Assembly (NCBI GenBank): GCA_027356675.1
Contig: DAHVXO010000255.1
Location: forward strand, 1 to 15,005
Length of the DNA: 15,005 nt
From: Symbiobacteriaceae bacterium
GTDB lineage: Bacteria; Bacillota_E; Symbiobacteriia; Symbiobacteriales; Symbiobacteriaceae
Reading direction: 5' to 3'
Under the pieces are notes generated by a model, which made no database searches, had not been told where the DNA came from, and saw only the letters and a list, made by a program, of their open reading frames with translations. Shown here piece after piece: positions 14,363 through 15,005 of the stretch (positions are counted from its first letter, which is position 1; every line of letters starts with the position of its first letter). The translations under genes were made by a program, and so were the position numbers.

Positions 14363-14400
14363 GGGCCCTGACCGCCGTGGCGATGGCGATCAGGGCTCTC
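14361..14400. terminator. Bidirectional hairpin terminator
   Basis: GAGGGCCCTGA (14361-14371) pairs with TCAGGGCTCTC (14390-14400), 11 bp with one G-U, and the loop contains CGCC-GT-GGCG. It overlaps the end of the XRE-cupin gene and faces the minus-strand dehydratase gene. Confidence 0.7.
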
Positions 14401-14421
14401 GTTCCGTCTATGCCCGAGTCG

Positions 14422-14712
14422 TCACTGCGCCAGTGCGTCCAGCCTGGCTGCCTGCACGAAGTCCCGCTCGGTAATGCCTTGCGCCTCGTGCGTCATGAGT
14501 GAGATCGTGATGAATCCGAAGCGGATGTAAATGTCGGGGTGGTGGTCCATCGCCTCGGCGATCTCAGCCGTCTGATTGACGAAGCGAATCCCATCCATGA
14601 AGGTCTTGAAGCGGAACTTCTTTTGGAGCAGGCCGTCCGTGATGGTCCAGCCCGGCAGATCGCCCAACCTCGCCGCGATCTCGGCATCGCTGAGCTTCTG
14701 AATCCGCGCCAT
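14422..14712 (-). CDS. 4a-hydroxytetrahydrobiopterin (pterin carbinolamine) dehydratase
   Basis: 96 aa, the full family length, from the ATG at 14710-14712 behind GGGGAGGAA. PCD/DCoH dehydrates 4a-hydroxytetrahydropterin so that it can be recycled after aromatic amino acid hydroxylation; in bacteria without such hydroxylases it may salvage pterins for molybdopterin or folate metabolism. The active-site triad region is MDHHPDIYIRFG (two histidines plus proline), followed by the second conserved block LMTHEAQGITERDF. The alpha-beta pattern GWTITDGLLQKKFRFKTF is typical. No pterin-dependent hydroxylase is in the window. It lies 39 nt downstream of a small zinc-ribbon gene on the same strand, likely cotranscribed. 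Confidence 0.93.
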   Translation of the reverse strand: MARIQKLSDAEIAARLGDLPGWTITDGLLQKKFRFKTFMDGIRFVNQTAEIAEAMDHHPDIYIRFGFITISLMTHEAQGITERDFVQAARLDALAQ

Positions 14713-14751
14713 GCTCGTTCCTCCCCTCGGGGCCGCGTAGGGCCTTCGCAA

Positions 14752-14916
14752 TTAGGACGATGCATCCGGGTCGGCGTATACGGTCCCACAGGCCACGCAG
14801 GTCCGGCTGCCGGGGTGGTTGTTGACGCCGCAGACGGCGCAGACCGAGATCGCCTCGTGGTCGGCACGGGTGCTGATGTCGGTCGGGCGACTCTCACATC
14901 CCGGCCACCTCCTCAT
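14752..14916 (-). CDS. Small zinc-ribbon protein
   Basis: A 54-aa frame ending ISVCAVCGVNNHPGSRTCVA then CGTVYADPDASS. It has two CxxCG knuckles, C26/C29 and C40/C43, ten residues apart, as in rubredoxin-like or zinc-ribbon proteins that hold one zinc ion. The stop is TAA at 14752-14754. The start is uncertain: ATG at 14914-14916 is the first codon after an in-frame TAG and has no ribosome site. A GAGGAGG just inside the frame leads to no in-frame ATG, GTG or TTG, so a non-standard start cannot be excluded. The spacing of cysteines makes chance unlikely. It precedes the pterin dehydratase gene by 39 nt and is probably in its operon. Confidence 0.65.
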   Translation of the reverse strand: MRRWPGCESRPTDISTRADHEAISVCAVCGVNNHPGSRTCVACGTVYADPDASS

Positions 14917-15005
14917 CTATGGATACGAGGTTTCGCTCGGAAATGTTTAGTCATGGCACGATTTTTCCGCCAAATCACCGGGTTGTGAAGCACGGGACAG
15001 CCTGG

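Noticed and set aside
14493..14897. 134-aa minus-strand frame starting just after GGAGG
   Set aside because: Arg/Ser/Pro/Thr-rich and out of frame with both the zinc-ribbon and pterin dehydratase genes, which have clear family motifs.
14913..14954. 13-codon minus-strand frame whose stop overlaps the zinc-ribbon ATG
   Set aside because: Could be a coupled leader peptide, but there is only a weak, distant GGCGGA and no attenuator stem, so chance is as likely.
1..15005. tRNA genes, CRISPR arrays, insertion-sequence ends
   Set aside because: No cloverleaf with a TTCGA arm, no regularly spaced repeats and no transposase or paired terminal repeats were found by eye.

Overview
The window reads as chromosomal DNA from a high-GC Gram-positive bacterium. 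Most genes are preceded by strong AGGAGG-type ribosome binding sites. GTG and TTG starts are common, convergent genes are separated by GC-rich hairpins, and the remains of a teichoic-acid D-alanylation (dlt) cluster are present. A Symbiobacterium-like member of the Bacillota is my best guess. This is inference from style and gene content, not a match I could verify. No rRNA, tRNA, CRISPR array or insertion sequence was recognised.

Layout. 1-963: poorer-GC, non-coding or decayed DNA, including a broken minus-strand reading frame that ends in a clear SEC-C zinc motif. 964-1610: an orphan 198-aa protein with its own terminator. 1630-4072: a promoter, a winged-helix ArsR-type regulator with a long N-terminal domain, and a polytopic DUF4153/DUF4173-type membrane protein, probably one operon. 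4128-6117 (minus): a HAD-IIA phosphatase followed by an M20 metallopeptidase/deacylase. 6406-7502 (plus): a wrecked dlt cluster, made of the last quarter of dltA overlapping an in-frame fusion of the first half of dltB with most of dltC. 7558-8025 (minus): a DinB-family protein. 8091-9238 (plus): a CRP/FNR-like box exactly 41.5 bp upstream of a predicted start point, driving an NnrS-like multi-pass membrane protein. 9332-10533 (minus): thiol peroxidase (tpx) and a hypothetical protein with an eleven-leucine run. 10771-12376 (plus): a PLP fold-type II dehydratase and an alpha/beta hydrolase. 12441-12983 (minus): a YceI protein. 13115-14362 (plus): a promoter, an ECF-type sigma factor and an XRE-cupin regulator. 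14422-14916 (minus): a 54-aa double-CxxC zinc-ribbon protein, then a pterin carbinolamine dehydratase.

How the genes fit together. Several parts are small two-gene regulatory or metabolic units rather than one pathway. Stress and redox themes recur (thiol peroxidase, YceI, DinB, ECF sigma factor, NnrS-like protein with a CRP/FNR-type site). The two most informative points are the CRP/FNR-type promoter in front of the NnrS-like gene and the deletion-fused dlt genes. The dlt genes should not support normal D-alanylation, yet they keep open frames, translational coupling and the carrier serine.
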